Notes: generated from the sequence alone by a model not told the origin. A stretch of 64,000 nt of DNA from Sphingomonas_B tabacisoli (GCF_042678385.1 NZ_JBHUDY010000001.1:496001-560000), one strand, 5' to 3'. Numbered from the stretch's first letter, positions 28,908-39,946 are shown. Made by a program: numbers and translations.

Positions 28908-29403
28908 TCACATTCTCCGCGGGTTCGGCTTTCGGGCGCGCGAACAGCGCACGCAGAAGCAGGATCAGGACGCCGATGGTAATCGCGGCGTCGGCGACAT
29001 TGAAGACCAAAAAGGGGCGGAAGTCGCCGAAATGCAGGTCGAGGAAATCGACCACATAGCCGAACCGCACCCGGTCGAGGATATTGCCGGCGGCTCCCCC
29101 CAGCACCAGGCCGAGCGCGGCGATGTCGCCGCGATTGGTCTCGCGCCACAGCCAGACCAGCACGCCGGTGCCGATCGCCGCGGTCAGCGCGACCAGCGCC
29201 CAGCGCGTCATGTCGGAACCGGCCGTCAGGAAGCCCATCGACACGCCGAAATTCTGCACGAAATACAGCCGGAAGAACGTCAGCAGCTCGATCGCGCCGA
29301 CCTCGCCCAGCTTCAGCGGCCCCATCACGACCCACTTCACGAGCTGGTCGAGCAGGAACACGCCAAGCGCGATGGAGAGGCCGAGGCGGCGAGGCGCGTT
29401 CAT
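28900..29403 (-). CDS. lspA: Lipoprotein signal peptidase LspA
   Basis: LspA is the inner-membrane aspartyl protease that removes signal peptides of prolipoproteins after lipidation. The 167-residue protein has four hydrophobic helices. The two catalytic aspartates appear in GGAAGNILDRVRFG and LVFNVADAAITIG. Its ribosome-binding site (GGGGAGG) is furnished by the palindromic repeat that separates it from ileS. It overlaps the downstream lipoprotein gene by 8 bases. Confidence 0.96.
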   Translation of the reverse strand: MNAPRRLGLSIALGVFLLDQLVKWVVMGPLKLGEVGAIELLTFFRLYFVQNFGVSMGFLTAGSDMTRWALVALTAAIGTGVLVWLWRETNRGDIAALGLVLGGAAGNILDRVRFGYVVDFLDLHFGDFRPFLVFNVADAAITIGVLILLLRALFARPKAEPAENVNA

Positions 29404-29505
29404 AAGCCCCTCCCCTTCAGGGGAGGGGTTGGGGTGGGGCAGGCGGGGAAGTGCGGAGCGGGAGGACAGGCCCCACCCCCGTCCCCTCCCCTGAAGGGGA
29501 GGGGC

Positions 29506-29508
<3 letters not shown>
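29404..29508. repeat. Palindromic repeat forming the ileS-lspA junction
   Basis: Arms AAGCCCCTCCCCTTCAGGGG (29404 onward) and CCCCTGAAGGGGAGGGGCTT (ending 29507) are inverted, with inner GGGGTGGGGC/GCCCCACCCCC. It supplies the TAA stop of ileS (29506-29508) and the ribosome-binding site of lspA. A close relative sits in frame inside ileS at 30997-31103. Confidence 0.93.
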
Positions 29509-32472
<2,964 letters not shown>

Positions 32473-32519
32473 AAGTGGCGGGCGACTTAGCGGGTGCGTG
32501 GGGGAAATGCCACACACTC

Positions 32520-32592
32520 GTCATGCCGGACTTGATCCGGCATCCACCTTCTTTCCAAAGGCAGGTGGACCCCGGGTCAAGCCCGAGGTGAC
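32520..32592. repeat. ATGCCGGACTTGATCCGGCAT repeat, copy 1
   Basis: Begins GTCATGCCGGACTTGATCCG (32520), itself a hairpin, followed by CCACCTTC...AGGTGGACCCCGG and a degraded right end (TCAAGCCCGAGGTGACA). It lies between the ileS start and the glycosyltransferase stop. Related to 33817-33902. Confidence 0.85.
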
Positions 32593-32594
32593 AA

Positions 32595-33776
32595 TCAGGG
32601 CACCGGCCCCATCTGCGGCACGGAACCGCCCGCCGCCCGCTGGCGGAGGATGCGGAGGTAGGTGTCGACCAGCGCCTGGTTCACCTGGTCCCAGCCGAAC
32701 CGCTCCGCCGCTTTCTCGCCGGCCACGCCCGCTGCGCGCCGCTTCGCTTCGTCGGTGCAGTACACTTCCAGCGCGTCGGCAAAGCCTTCGATCCAGCCCG
32801 GCCGCACTAGCCGCCCGGTCACGCCGTCGCGCACCAGGCTCTCGCTGCCCGTCGCTATCGCCGCCACCACCGGCAGCGCGCAGGCCATCGCTTCCAGCGT
32901 CACGTTGCCGAACGTCTCGGTGACGCTCGGGTTGAACAGCATGTCCATGCTCGCGACCGCGCGACCAAGGTCGCCGCCCATCTGCTGGCCGACGAACACC
33001 GCCTCCGGCAGCCGCTTCTCAAACCAGTCCTGCGCCGGGCCCTTGCCGACCACCAGCACGCGGTGCCGGACGCCGCGTCGCTCCAGCGCGTCGATCGTGT
33101 CCGAAAACACGTCCAGGCCCTTTTCCATCACCAGCCGGCCGAGAAAGCCGATCACGACCTCGTCGTCGCCGATGCCGAGGCCGCGCCGCCAGTCGAGGTC
33201 GCGCTTGCCCGGATGGAAGATTTCCCGGTCGACGCCCCGCGTCCAGATGCCGGTGTCGTAGCTCATCCGCTGCTCGCGCAGCACCTGCGCCATCGAATCG
33301 GACGGCGCGACGATCGCGTCGCAGCGGCGGTAGAAACGGCGGAGAATGCCCTCGATCACCGGCTCCAGGAAGGCGAGTCCGTAATAGCGTGGGTAGGTCT
33401 CGAACCGCGTATGGACCGAGGCGACCACCGGCACATTGCGCCGGCGCGCGAAGGTCAGCGCCCGGTGCCCGAGCACGTCGGGCGCGGCGATGTGGAAGAG
33501 GTTGGGCCGGAACCCGTCCAGATCGTGCCGCAACCGGGCCGGCAGTCCGGTCGAGAATCGATATTCGGGCCGCCCTGGAAAGGCGAAGCTGGGCGCGGAG
33601 ACCAGATCGCCGGCCGGCGGGAAGGCGGGCGTGTCGGTCGTCGGCGAATAGACCCGCACCGCCGCGCCCTGCCGCAACAGATAGCCGACCAGCCGGTTCA
33701 GCGCCTGGTTGGCGCCGTCGCGCACATAATTATAGTTGCCGCTGAACAGCGCGATGCGAAGGTCGCTGGCTTGCAT
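32595..33776 (-). CDS. GT4-family glycosyltransferase (MgtA-like)
   Basis: A 393-residue GT-B glycosyltransferase starting at ATG 33776 (MQASDLRIALFSGNYNYVRD). The N-terminal glycine loop region RDGANQALNRLVGYL and the C-terminal donor domain with GFLGRLVMEKGLDVF and the E-x7-E motif PSVTETFGNVTLEAMACALPVV are classic for retaining GT4 enzymes. Similar proteins transfer mannose or glucose to lipid acceptors. No glycan cluster surrounds it and it stands alone between two copies of the ATGCCGGA repeat, so the product is unknown. Confidence 0.9.
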   Translation of the reverse strand: MQASDLRIALFSGNYNYVRDGANQALNRLVGYLLRQGAAVRVYSPTTDTPAFPPAGDLVSAPSFAFPGRPEYRFSTGLPARLRHDLDGFRPNLFHIAAPDVLGHRALTFARRRNVPVVASVHTRFETYPRYYGLAFLEPVIEGILRRFYRRCDAIVAPSDSMAQVLREQRMSYDTGIWTRGVDREIFHPGKRDLDWRRGLGIGDDEVVIGFLGRLVMEKGLDVFSDTIDALERRGVRHRVLVVGKGPAQDWFEKRLPEAVFVGQQMGGDLGRAVASMDMLFNPSVTETFGNVTLEAMACALPVVAAIATGSESLVRDGVTGRLVRPGWIEGFADALEVYCTDEAKRRAAGVAGEKAAERFGWDQVNQALVDTYLRILRQRAAGGSVPQMGPVP

Positions 33777-33816
33777 CGCGCGGGTGTTAGCGGTGCAAAC
33801 GCGAGTTCTCAAATTT

Positions 33817-33902
33817 CGTCATGCCGGACTTGATCCGGCATCCACCTTTTCTTTTCTGCGCCGACGAAGGAAGGTGGATTCCCGCTTTCGCGGGAATGAC
33901 GA
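33817..33902. repeat. ATGCCGGACTTGATCCGGCAT repeat, copy 2
   Basis: CGTCATGCCGGACTTGATCC at the left, inner arms CCACCTTTTCTTTTC/GAAGGAAGGTGG, and a right hairpin TTCCCGCTTTCGCGGGAA then TGACG. It lies between the divergent GT4 and GDPD genes, so their promoters must lie within or beside it. Confidence 0.88.
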
Positions 33903-33911
33903 GGGGAGGGG

Positions 33912-34871
33912 ATGGGAGCGCCTTTCATCATCGGTCATCGCGGGGCTTCGGGCGAGCGGCCGGAACATACGCTCGCCGCGTACACGCTCGCCTTCAACCA
34001 GGGCGCCGATTTCGTCGAGCCCGATGTCGTGCCGACGAAAGGCGGACACCTGATCGCCCGCCACGAGAACGAGATTTCGGGCACCACCGACGTCGCCGAC
34101 CATCCCGAATTCGCCGATCGCAAGGCGACGAAGACGATCGACGGCCAGACGCTCACCGGCTGGTTCACCGAGGATTTCACGCTCGCCGAACTGATGACGC
34201 TCCACGCCCGCGAGCGCCTGCCGCAGCTCCGCCCCGCCAATGCCGCCTGGCGCGACGAGAAGATCGTCACCCTCGATGCACTGATCGACCTCGCCCGGTC
34301 GCGCGGCCGCGGCGTCGTCGCCGAGATCAAACATTCGAGCTATTTCGGGAGCGTCGGGTTGCCGATCGAGACAAAACTCGTCGAAACCTTCGCCCGCCAC
34401 GGCTGGAGCAGGCGCAGCGATCCGGTGTGGATCGAGAGCTTCGAGGTCAACAACCTGAAAGCGCTCCGCGGTATGACCGACCTGAAGCTGGTCCAACTGC
34501 TCGAAGAGAAGAACGGCCCGGCGGATGGCGGCGCCCAAAGCTATGCGGCGATGACCACGCTAGCGGGTCTGAAGGCGGTCGCCGCCTACGCCGACGGCAT
34601 CGGCCCCGCCAAGGCGCTGATCGTCCCGCGCGACGGGGAAGGGCGCTCGCTCGCGCCCACCAGCCTCGTCGCCGACGCCCATGCGGCGGGCCTCAAAGTC
34701 ATCCCCTGGACCTTCCGCTCGGAGAATTTCTTCCTCCCCGCCGAACTGCGCGACGGCCCCGATCCGAGGGCGCATGGGCGTGCGGATGCGGAACTGAAGA
34801 TGTTCGCGGCGGCCGGAGTGGACGGGTTGTTCACCGATTTTCCGGGAGAGGCGGTGCGGGCGCTAAAGTAA
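33912..34871 (+). CDS. Glycerophosphodiester phosphodiesterase
   Basis: A 319-residue TIM-barrel enzyme that cuts glycerophosphodiesters to glycerol-3-phosphate and an alcohol. The GDPD motif HRGASGERPEHTLAAY (about 9-24) gives both catalytic histidine and metal-binding glutamate, and FVEPDVVPTKGGHLIARHEN supplies further ligands (E-x-D and the second H). The C-terminal IPWTFRSENFF strand and GVDGLFTDFP are standard. No signal peptide is seen, so a cytoplasmic location is likely; the longer GlpQ-type proteins are usually periplasmic. GAGGGGAGGGG before the ATG is part of or next to the repeat. Confidence 0.93.
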   Translation: MGAPFIIGHRGASGERPEHTLAAYTLAFNQGADFVEPDVVPTKGGHLIARHENEISGTTDVADHPEFADRKATKTIDGQTLTGWFTEDFTLAELMTLHARERLPQLRPANAAWRDEKIVTLDALIDLARSRGRGVVAEIKHSSYFGSVGLPIETKLVETFARHGWSRRSDPVWIESFEVNNLKALRGMTDLKLVQLLEEKNGPADGGAQSYAAMTTLAGLKAVAAYADGIGPAKALIVPRDGEGRSLAPTSLVADAHAAGLKVIPWTFRSENFFLPAELRDGPDPRAHGRADAELKMFAAAGVDGLFTDFPGEAVRALK

Positions 34872-35003
34872 AGACCCTCTCCCCACTGGGGAGAGGGACG
34901 GCTGCAGAGCAGCCAGGGAGAGGGGCCGTCACCCTGCGTGCCGACTCTGCCCCTCTCCCGGCTTCGCTGCGCTCAGCCACCCTCTCCCCAGTGGGGAGAG
35001 GGT
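34872..35003. repeat. CCCTCTCCCC palindromic repeat between GDPD and fasciclin genes
   Basis: Hairpins ACCCTCTCCCCACTGGGGAG (from 34874) and CCCTCTCCCCAGTGGGGAGA (to about 35002) form an overall inverted repeat, with inner GGGAGAGGGGCC...TGCCCCTCTCCC arms. It lies between convergent gene ends, a probable two-way terminator. Confidence 0.88.
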
Positions 35004-35012
35004 TGATGTGGC

Positions 35013-35567
35013 TTACGGCATCAGCACCGTGTCGACGACATGGATCACGCCGTTCGATTGCAGCACGTCCTTGATCGTGACCGTCGAATTGCCGCCTTTG
35101 GCGTCGGTCAGCACCAGCGCGCCGCCCTTCATCCATGCGGTCAGCGGCTCGCCCTGCACGGTGGTGAGCGTCGCCTTGCCCTTGCCGGCCTTGATCCGGT
35201 TCATCAGGTCGGACGCGGTCAGGCGGCCGGACACCACGTGATAGGTGAGGATCTTGGTCAGCGTGTCCTTGTTCTCGGGCTTCACCAGCGTGTCGACGGT
35301 GCCGGCCGGCAGCTTGTTGAAGGCGGCGTTGGTCGGCGCGAACACGGTGAACGGTCCGGGGCTCTTCAGCGTGTCGACGAGCCCTGCAGCCTGCACGGCG
35401 GCGACGAGCGTGGTGTGATCCTTGGAGTTGACGGCGTTGTCGACAATCGTCTTCGACGGGTACATCGCCGCGCCGCCGACCATCACGGTCTTTTCGGCGG
35501 CGATCGCGCCGCCCGCAATGAACGCAAGCGAAAGGGCCGCAGCGGCGGCCTTCAGGGTCGATTTCAT
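35013..35567 (-). CDS. Secreted fasciclin-domain protein
   Basis: A 184-residue exported protein; ATG 35567 with GAGGGA upstream gives signal peptide MKSTLKAAAAALSLAFIAGG ending near AIA-AE. One fasciclin (FAS1) domain fills the rest: VNSKDHTTLVAAVQAAGLVD (about 47-66), the H1 motif FTVFAPTNAAFNKLP, YHVVSGRLTASDL and the H2-like NGVIHVVDTVLMP at the end. FAS1 domains mediate adhesion. It lies downstream of the ECF sigma/anti-sigma pair, an arrangement also known in mycobacteria, and carries a candidate sigma-dependent promoter upstream. Confidence 0.93.
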   Translation of the reverse strand: MKSTLKAAAAALSLAFIAGGAIAAEKTVMVGGAAMYPSKTIVDNAVNSKDHTTLVAAVQAAGLVDTLKSPGPFTVFAPTNAAFNKLPAGTVDTLVKPENKDTLTKILTYHVVSGRLTASDLMNRIKAGKGKATLTTVQGEPLTAWMKGGALVLTDAKGGNSTVTIKDVLQSNGVIHVVDTVLMP

Positions 35568-35624
35568 GCTTTCTGTCCCTCTTTCTACAGGTCTGCGGCG
35601 TCCCTCCGGCCGCCGCTGAAGAAA

Positions 35625-35652
35625 GCTACGCGACGAATGTTGCAGCGGATGC
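35625..35652 (-). promoter_or_regulatory. Candidate ECF-sigma promoter of the fasciclin gene
   Basis: On the minus strand GCATCC (35652-35647), a 16-base spacer and CGTAGC (35630-35625) lie about 58 bases before the fasciclin ATG. The -35-like GCATCC resembles the CCATCC of mycobacterial SigK promoters, with the same spacing; the -10-like half is weaker. Read by eye only. Confidence 0.35.
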
Positions 35653-35675
35653 ACTGCAGCGACGAAATATACGCT

Positions 35676-36362
35676 TTAAACCGCGGACATGACACCCGTC
35701 ATGACGACCGGTCCGGTGGGCAGGCCGGTCGGCGATCCGCCATGCGGCTCGAGGGAAACGGCGAGCGTCGCACCCCCGGCCATCAGCGCCCGGCGCTCGG
35801 CCGCCAGCACCATCGTCGCCGCCGCCTTGTCGGGAATGACGCCCAGGGATCGCGGCTGGCCGCCCGGCGGGATCACCCATAGCTCGGCCGTCTTGCCCCC
35901 TGCGTCCATGCCGGTCGGGTTGACCACCATGCGCCCGTCGCGGTCGTTATAGCTGACGCTGAGCGTGCCGGGGTGGCCCTTCGAGGTCAGCGAGGCGACC
36001 ATCATCCGTGCCTCGGCCGACGCGACTTGCGGGGCCGGCGCGCGTGTCTGCACATTGGCGCCGGGCCGCAGCACGAGAATGCCGAGCAGCACCGCCGCGA
36101 CCGCGCTCGCAGCGAAGGTCGCGAACCGCCAAGGCCGCGTCGGATCGGTGGCGGCACGCCCGGCATCGTTCGCCGGCAGCGACCGCTCGATCCGGCCCCA
36201 GAGATGCGGCGGCGGCTCGCGTTCCGGCCCAAGCAATGGGTCCATCCGCATTCGCCACGCGTCGACCGCGGCCGCGAACGCCGGATCGCTCGCTTCCAGC
36301 GCCGATTCGTCGGCCAGGCCCAGCACATGCTCGGCGGCGCGGAGGTCGTCGTCCTCGCTCAT
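35676..36362 (-). CDS. RskA-like membrane anti-sigma factor
   Basis: A 228-residue inner-membrane protein starting at ATG 36362, overlapping the sigma-factor stop by 4 bases. The N-terminal cytoplasmic part (about 1-75) holds the sigma-binding helices (DDLRAAEHVLGLADESA), one hydrophobic helix follows at about 80-99 (FATFAASAVAAVLLGILVL), and the periplasmic domain has TAELWVIPPGGQPRSLGVI, the hallmark of the anti-sigma-K (RskA) C-terminal domain. It should hold the ECF factor inactive until a periplasmic signal triggers proteolysis. Confidence 0.9.
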   Translation of the reverse strand: MSEDDDLRAAEHVLGLADESALEASDPAFAAAVDAWRMRMDPLLGPEREPPPHLWGRIERSLPANDAGRAATDPTRPWRFATFAASAVAAVLLGILVLRPGANVQTRAPAPQVASAEARMMVASLTSKGHPGTLSVSYNDRDGRMVVNPTGMDAGGKTAELWVIPPGGQPRSLGVIPDKAAATMVLAAERRALMAGGATLAVSLEPHGGSPTGLPTGPVVMTGVMSAV

Positions 36363-36940
36363 CGGCACAGACAATCGCGGAGCTTCATCAGCGCGCGCCG
36401 AATGCGGCTCTTGATCGTGCCCAGCGGCTCCGAGGCGCGCGTCGCCAGCTCGGAATAGGTGGCGCCTTCCAGAAAAGCGGCGCGGATCAGCCCGGAATCG
36501 CGGCCGGGCAGTTCGCTCAGGCAGCCGTGCAGCCGCCGCGCTTCCGTCTCCTGGCCCAGCATGAACTCGGCGTTTGGACGCTCGTCGGCCAGATCGTGCG
36601 CTTCCTCGATCGGCGCCATCGTCCGGGTGCCGCGCGCGCGCAAGCGGTCGATCGCGGCGTTGCGGGCGATTGCGGCCAGCCATGTGATCGGGCTCGCCCG
36701 CGAAGCGTCGAAGCGCTCGGCACGCCGCCAGACATTCACATAGGCTTCCTGCAACGCATCCTCCGCATCCCGGCCTTCGCCCAAGATACGGCAGCACACG
36801 CCATACAGTTTCGCGGAGGTGCGCTGGTAAAGCTCATGGAAAGCGCGCCTGTCTCCGGATGAAACAGCGCTAAGGATTTCGGCCAGCCGCTGCCGCGCCT
36901 CGTCGCCGCCCGGCGACGCCACCGTCCGAACCAGCTCCAT
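36359..36940 (-). CDS. ECF-type RNA polymerase sigma factor (SigK-like)
   Basis: A 193-residue sigma-70-family factor from ATG 36940. Region 2 spans about 30-100, with DAEDALQEAYVNVWRRAERF and PITWLAAIARNAAIDRLRAR for -10 recognition; region 4 (about 135-190) has FLEGATYSELATRASEPLGT and SRIRRALMKLRDCL. A cognate anti-sigma factor overlaps its end. The sigma gene begins 12 bases after the LysR stop on the same strand, so it may be partly read through from that gene. Grouping with SigK-like factors is from the RskA-type partner and the fasciclin neighbour. Confidence 0.92.
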   Translation of the reverse strand: MELVRTVASPGGDEARQRLAEILSAVSSGDRRAFHELYQRTSAKLYGVCCRILGEGRDAEDALQEAYVNVWRRAERFDASRASPITWLAAIARNAAIDRLRARGTRTMAPIEEAHDLADERPNAEFMLGQETEARRLHGCLSELPGRDSGLIRAAFLEGATYSELATRASEPLGTIKSRIRRALMKLRDCLCR

Positions 36941-36951
36941 GCTGCTGCGAT

Positions 36952-37917
36952 TCACTCCCTGATTCGCGTAGTCGGGAGCGTAACGGTTTGCGGCGGGGCC
37001 GCAAAGCCGGCCTCGCGCTCCTTCAGCGAGGTCTCGACCATCCGCGCATGGTGCCGCAGCCGCTCGGCCAGGAAGTCCAGCACGATGCGGACGCGCGGCG
37101 TATGGCGCAGCCGCTCGTGCGTGAGCAGCCAGATCTCGCGCATGCCGGTAGCAGGCGGCAGGCAGCGGACGAGGGTCGTGTCCGGCTCGGCGACAAAGCA
37201 GGGCAGGGCCGCGCAGCCGAGGCCGGACCGCACCGCCGCCAGCAGCCCGGTCGCGGTCCCCTGCGTCATCGCGATCGCATGCTCCAGGCCGTTGTCGCGC
37301 AGCCAGCTTGAATAATAGCGCCCGACATGGCCGCCGCCGCCGCCGATGATCGGGTGCGACGCCAACTCGCGGCGGCTGTGCGGTACGCCGTGGGCCTCGG
37401 CGTATTCGCGGCTGCAATAGACGGTCCACAGATCCTCGCCGATCCGCCGGCCGACCAGCCCGCCGCCTTCCAGCTTCTTGGACACGCGGATGGCGATGTC
37501 GGCCGCGCCGCCCTCAAGGTCGCGGAGCTCCTCGGTCGCGTCCAGCTCGATGACGATACCGGGATGCAGCTCTCGCAGGTCGCGCAGCATCGGCGGCAGC
37601 ACCGATACGACGAACGATTCCTCGGCGGTCAGCCGGACCGAGCCTGTGCCGTCGCGCTTCTGCGCCGCCGCCGCTTCGGCCATCGCCTGGGCGGACGTCT
37701 GCAGATGCCGCGCCTCGGCAAGCAGCGTCTCGCCGCCGGGCGTCAGCGCATAGCCGGCGCGGCGCTTGTCGAAGAGCATAAGGCCCAGCGCTTCCTCCAG
37801 CGCTGCGATGCGCCGGGCGACAGTTGTCTGACTGACTCGCAACGCGCGCCCCGCCGCAAGCGTGCTGCCGGTTTCGGCAACCGCCACGAAGTAGCGCGCA
37901 TCGTTCCAGTCGAACAT
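36952..37917 (-). CDS. LysR-family transcriptional regulator
   Basis: A 321-residue regulator starting at ATG 37917 (MFDWNDARYFVAVAETGSTL). The winged helix (about 1-60) has recognition segment ALRVSQTTVARRIAALEEAL, and the periplasmic-binding-protein-like effector domain covers about 90-295. The start closely follows a perfect 20-bp palindrome, a likely autoregulatory site. It is divergent from the UrcA-family gene. The effector and targets beyond this region are unknown. Confidence 0.93.
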   Translation of the reverse strand: MFDWNDARYFVAVAETGSTLAAGRALRVSQTTVARRIAALEEALGLMLFDKRRAGYALTPGGETLLAEARHLQTSAQAMAEAAAAQKRDGTGSVRLTAEESFVVSVLPPMLRDLRELHPGIVIELDATEELRDLEGGAADIAIRVSKKLEGGGLVGRRIGEDLWTVYCSREYAEAHGVPHSRRELASHPIIGGGGGHVGRYYSSWLRDNGLEHAIAMTQGTATGLLAAVRSGLGCAALPCFVAEPDTTLVRCLPPATGMREIWLLTHERLRHTPRVRIVLDFLAERLRHHARMVETSLKEREAGFAAPPQTVTLPTTRIRE

Positions 37918-37923
37918 CTCGCT

Positions 37924-37943
37924 ATTCTGCACTTTTGCAGAAT
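37924..37943. promoter_or_regulatory. Perfect palindrome upstream of the LysR gene (candidate operator)
   Basis: ATTCTGCA (37924-37931), CTTT, TGCAGAAT (37936-37943): 8-base arms with no mismatch, 7 bases upstream of the LysR start codon and in the divergent gap to the UrcA gene. The T-N-A dyad form fits LysR-type binding sites. Confidence 0.6.
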
Positions 37944-38039
37944 GGTTTGGCAACATCGTTGCTCCCGCCGGACGAATTCTTCTCCTAGATAGGATGCACG
38001 TTGGCGCCGACGGCTCCCCTCAAACCCCGGAGACCCGTC

Positions 38040-38357
38040 ATGAAGACTCTGTTCCTGATTTCGTTCGCCGCGCTTGCTTTCGCCAGCCCGGCCCATGCCC
38101 AGCCCGTTGCCGCGCAGACCGCGGTCAGCACTGCCGGGCTCGATCTCGGCACCGCGCGCGGCGTGCGTGCGCTCGACTTGCGCATCCTGCACGCGGCGTC
38201 CGCGCTGTGCGGCACCCCTTCGCCGGCCGATCCGCGTGGCCGGCAGGACTATGATCAGTGCCGCGCCGATGCCCGCGCGACTGTCGCTGCGGAGCGTGAG
38301 CGGCTGCTCGCCAACGCACGCAGCAACGCGCCAGTCGCGTTGGCGGCTGGACAGTAA
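38040..38357 (+). CDS. UrcA-family secreted protein
   Basis: A 105-residue exported protein with signal peptide MKTLFLISFAALAFASPAHA. The mature chain has the UrcA pattern: a strand ending in AGLDLGTARGVRALDLRILH, the first cysteine in ASALCGTPS and the second in DQCRADARATV, presumably disulfide-linked, followed by a charged helix. UrcA proteins occur widely in sphingomonads and relatives; the role is unknown. It is divergent from LysR with the candidate operator between, so LysR may control it. Confidence 0.85.
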   Translation: MKTLFLISFAALAFASPAHAQPVAAQTAVSTAGLDLGTARGVRALDLRILHAASALCGTPSPADPRGRQDYDQCRADARATVAAERERLLANARSNAPVALAAGQ

Positions 38358-38536
38358 TGCGCTGAACACCGTTGCGCATGCGGCATTAATACGTTAACGA
38401 AACAAGCAACGGCCGAGCAGAGTTTCGACCCTGTAAAGTCGTTGAGCAGATGAAACTTCATTTGCGTTCAATCGTTTCATTCCGGTGACGAGCGGCGGGC
38501 CATGTATTCGCGGCAGTCACCGGGAGAATGGGTCGC

Positions 38537-39283
38537 ATGCGTAAAGCGTTTCAGCGAAATCACGCCCGGCACGACTATGTGGTGGACAGCCGTGGCCGCG
38601 TCCGGCCCCACAAAAAGGGCGCTGGCATCAATAAGTTGCTGGCGGCGTCGGCGGTCGGCGGCCTGTTGCTGGCCGCGCCCATCACCGATCCCGGCGAAGC
38701 TCTGATCGCTGCGGCGCGAAACACCGCTCGCAATGCGGCCGACGCAATTGCTGCGCGTTCGCCCGGCCTTCGCTCGGCCGCCTACCTGATCAAGACCAAG
38801 GGTCCGCCGGCCGCCCGGCCGCGCCGCGTTGCGCGCGCTTTGCCCAAGCTGGCGCCTCCGCGACCCTCGGCGCCCGCGCTTGCCCTGCTCACGCCGCCGC
38901 GCGCGCCGGAAGCGGTCGTGCTCACCGGCGGCGAATTCCTGCCCGCCTATCCCGCTTTCCTCGAATCCCCCGTGCCGGTCGCTGGGTCGGTTTCGGGGCC
39001 CTGCTGCGGCTTCGGGTTCCTGCCCGGCGTCGGACTCGGCGTGATCGGCGGCGGGGGACCGATCGCCGTGGTTGGCGGGGGAGGCGGTGGCGGCGGCGGC
39101 GGGGGAGGCGGCGGCACGACGCCGGGCGTTCCCGAACCGTCGACCTGGGCGATGATGATCCTCGGCTTTGCCGCATCCGGCTGGGCCTGGCGCCGCCGCC
39201 GGGTGATCTTCCACGCGATCTGCCAATCGCCGCGGCTCTTCTACACGCCGCCCAATCTGCTGGTGCATGTCCGTTACGGCTGA
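38537..39283 (+). CDS. PEPxxWA-CTERM protein with polyglycine tract
   Basis: A 248-residue protein from ATG 38537 (an ATG at 38528 sits directly on the GGGAGA ribosome-binding site and is less likely). The N-terminus is basic (MRKAFQRNHARHDYVVDSRG) and a hydrophobic segment follows only at about 32-46. The middle is Pro/Ala/Arg-rich. A run of about 14 glycines (about 180-193) precedes the sorting signal VPEPSTWAMMILGFAASGWA and RRRR. Unusually, 27 further residues follow the arginine cluster (VIFHAICQSPRLFYTPP...). It would be processed by an exosortase-like system, not encoded here. Its end overlaps the L,D-transpeptidase by 17 bases. Confidence 0.75.
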   Translation: MRKAFQRNHARHDYVVDSRGRVRPHKKGAGINKLLAASAVGGLLLAAPITDPGEALIAAARNTARNAADAIAARSPGLRSAAYLIKTKGPPAARPRRVARALPKLAPPRPSAPALALLTPPRAPEAVVLTGGEFLPAYPAFLESPVPVAGSVSGPCCGFGFLPGVGLGVIGGGGPIAVVGGGGGGGGGGGGGGTTPGVPEPSTWAMMILGFAASGWAWRRRRVIFHAICQSPRLFYTPPNLLVHVRYG

Positions 39284-39833
39284 GGCTGCGGCCGGCTGGG
39301 GCGCGCGTGCCCTGGTCGTTATCGCGCTGGTTGCCGGTTTCGCCCGCGCCGGTGCCCCGCATTATGTCGCGCCAGCGCCCGGGCCTCCCGCGGGTCTCGA
39401 ACTGGCCGGGGCGCCGCAGCCGGTCACCAGCCTGCTCGCGGTGCCTGGTCGGATGCAATACGGCCAATCGGTGTGGAACGAAGGCAAGGCAGCGGGCCCG
39501 GTCTGGGTCCGGGTCGATCGCCGCGCCCAGCTCATTTCCGTCTTCCGCGGCGGCGACGAGATCGGCACCGCCGTCATCCTCTACGGCGCACCGTCGAAGC
39601 CCACGCCTGCCGGCCGCTACCCGGTGCTCGCCAAGATGCGCGACCACCGCTCCGCCACCTACAATAATGCGGACATGCCGTTCACGCTGCGCCTGACCGG
39701 CGACGGCGTCTCGATCCACGCCGCCAATGTGCTGGAGGGCCGCGCGACCCACGGCTGCATCGGCGTCCCCGAAGACTTCGCCCGCCGCCTGTTCCACGCC
39801 GTCAAGGTCGGAGATCCGGTCGTTATCGTCTGA
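39267..39833 (+). CDS. L,D-transpeptidase (YkuD family)
   Basis: A 188-residue envelope enzyme with an N-terminal hydrophobic segment (ALVVIALVAGFARAG). The YkuD catalytic motif is VSIHAANVLEGRATHGCIGV (about 148-167), with the histidine of THGC and the nucleophilic cysteine; VDRRAQLISVFRGGDEI and YGAPSKPTPAGRYPV are the usual strands. Such enzymes make 3-3 crosslinks in peptidoglycan or attach proteins. The ATG at 39267 overlaps the end of the PEP-CTERM gene, so co-expression is likely. Confidence 0.92.
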   Translation: MSVTAEAAAGWGARALVVIALVAGFARAGAPHYVAPAPGPPAGLELAGAPQPVTSLLAVPGRMQYGQSVWNEGKAAGPVWVRVDRRAQLISVFRGGDEIGTAVILYGAPSKPTPAGRYPVLAKMRDHRSATYNNADMPFTLRLTGDGVSIHAANVLEGRATHGCIGVPEDFARRLFHAVKVGDPVVIV

Positions 39834-39946
39834 CGTTCGCCGTGCCATAGCGTCGTTCGCGGCAAGCCGGTGACGCTCGCCGCAGCCGTCGGACCCCCGT
39901 CGCTCTCCGTTCAGGCGCTGGCAGATCGCCGCCTACGCTGACGGGC

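Noticed and set aside
38358..38536. Small RNA or extra gene in the AT-richer gap after UrcA
   Set aside because: Only loose inverted bits (ATGAAAC...GTTTCAT) are seen, with no strong terminator or ORF; more likely the promoter of the PEP-CTERM gene.
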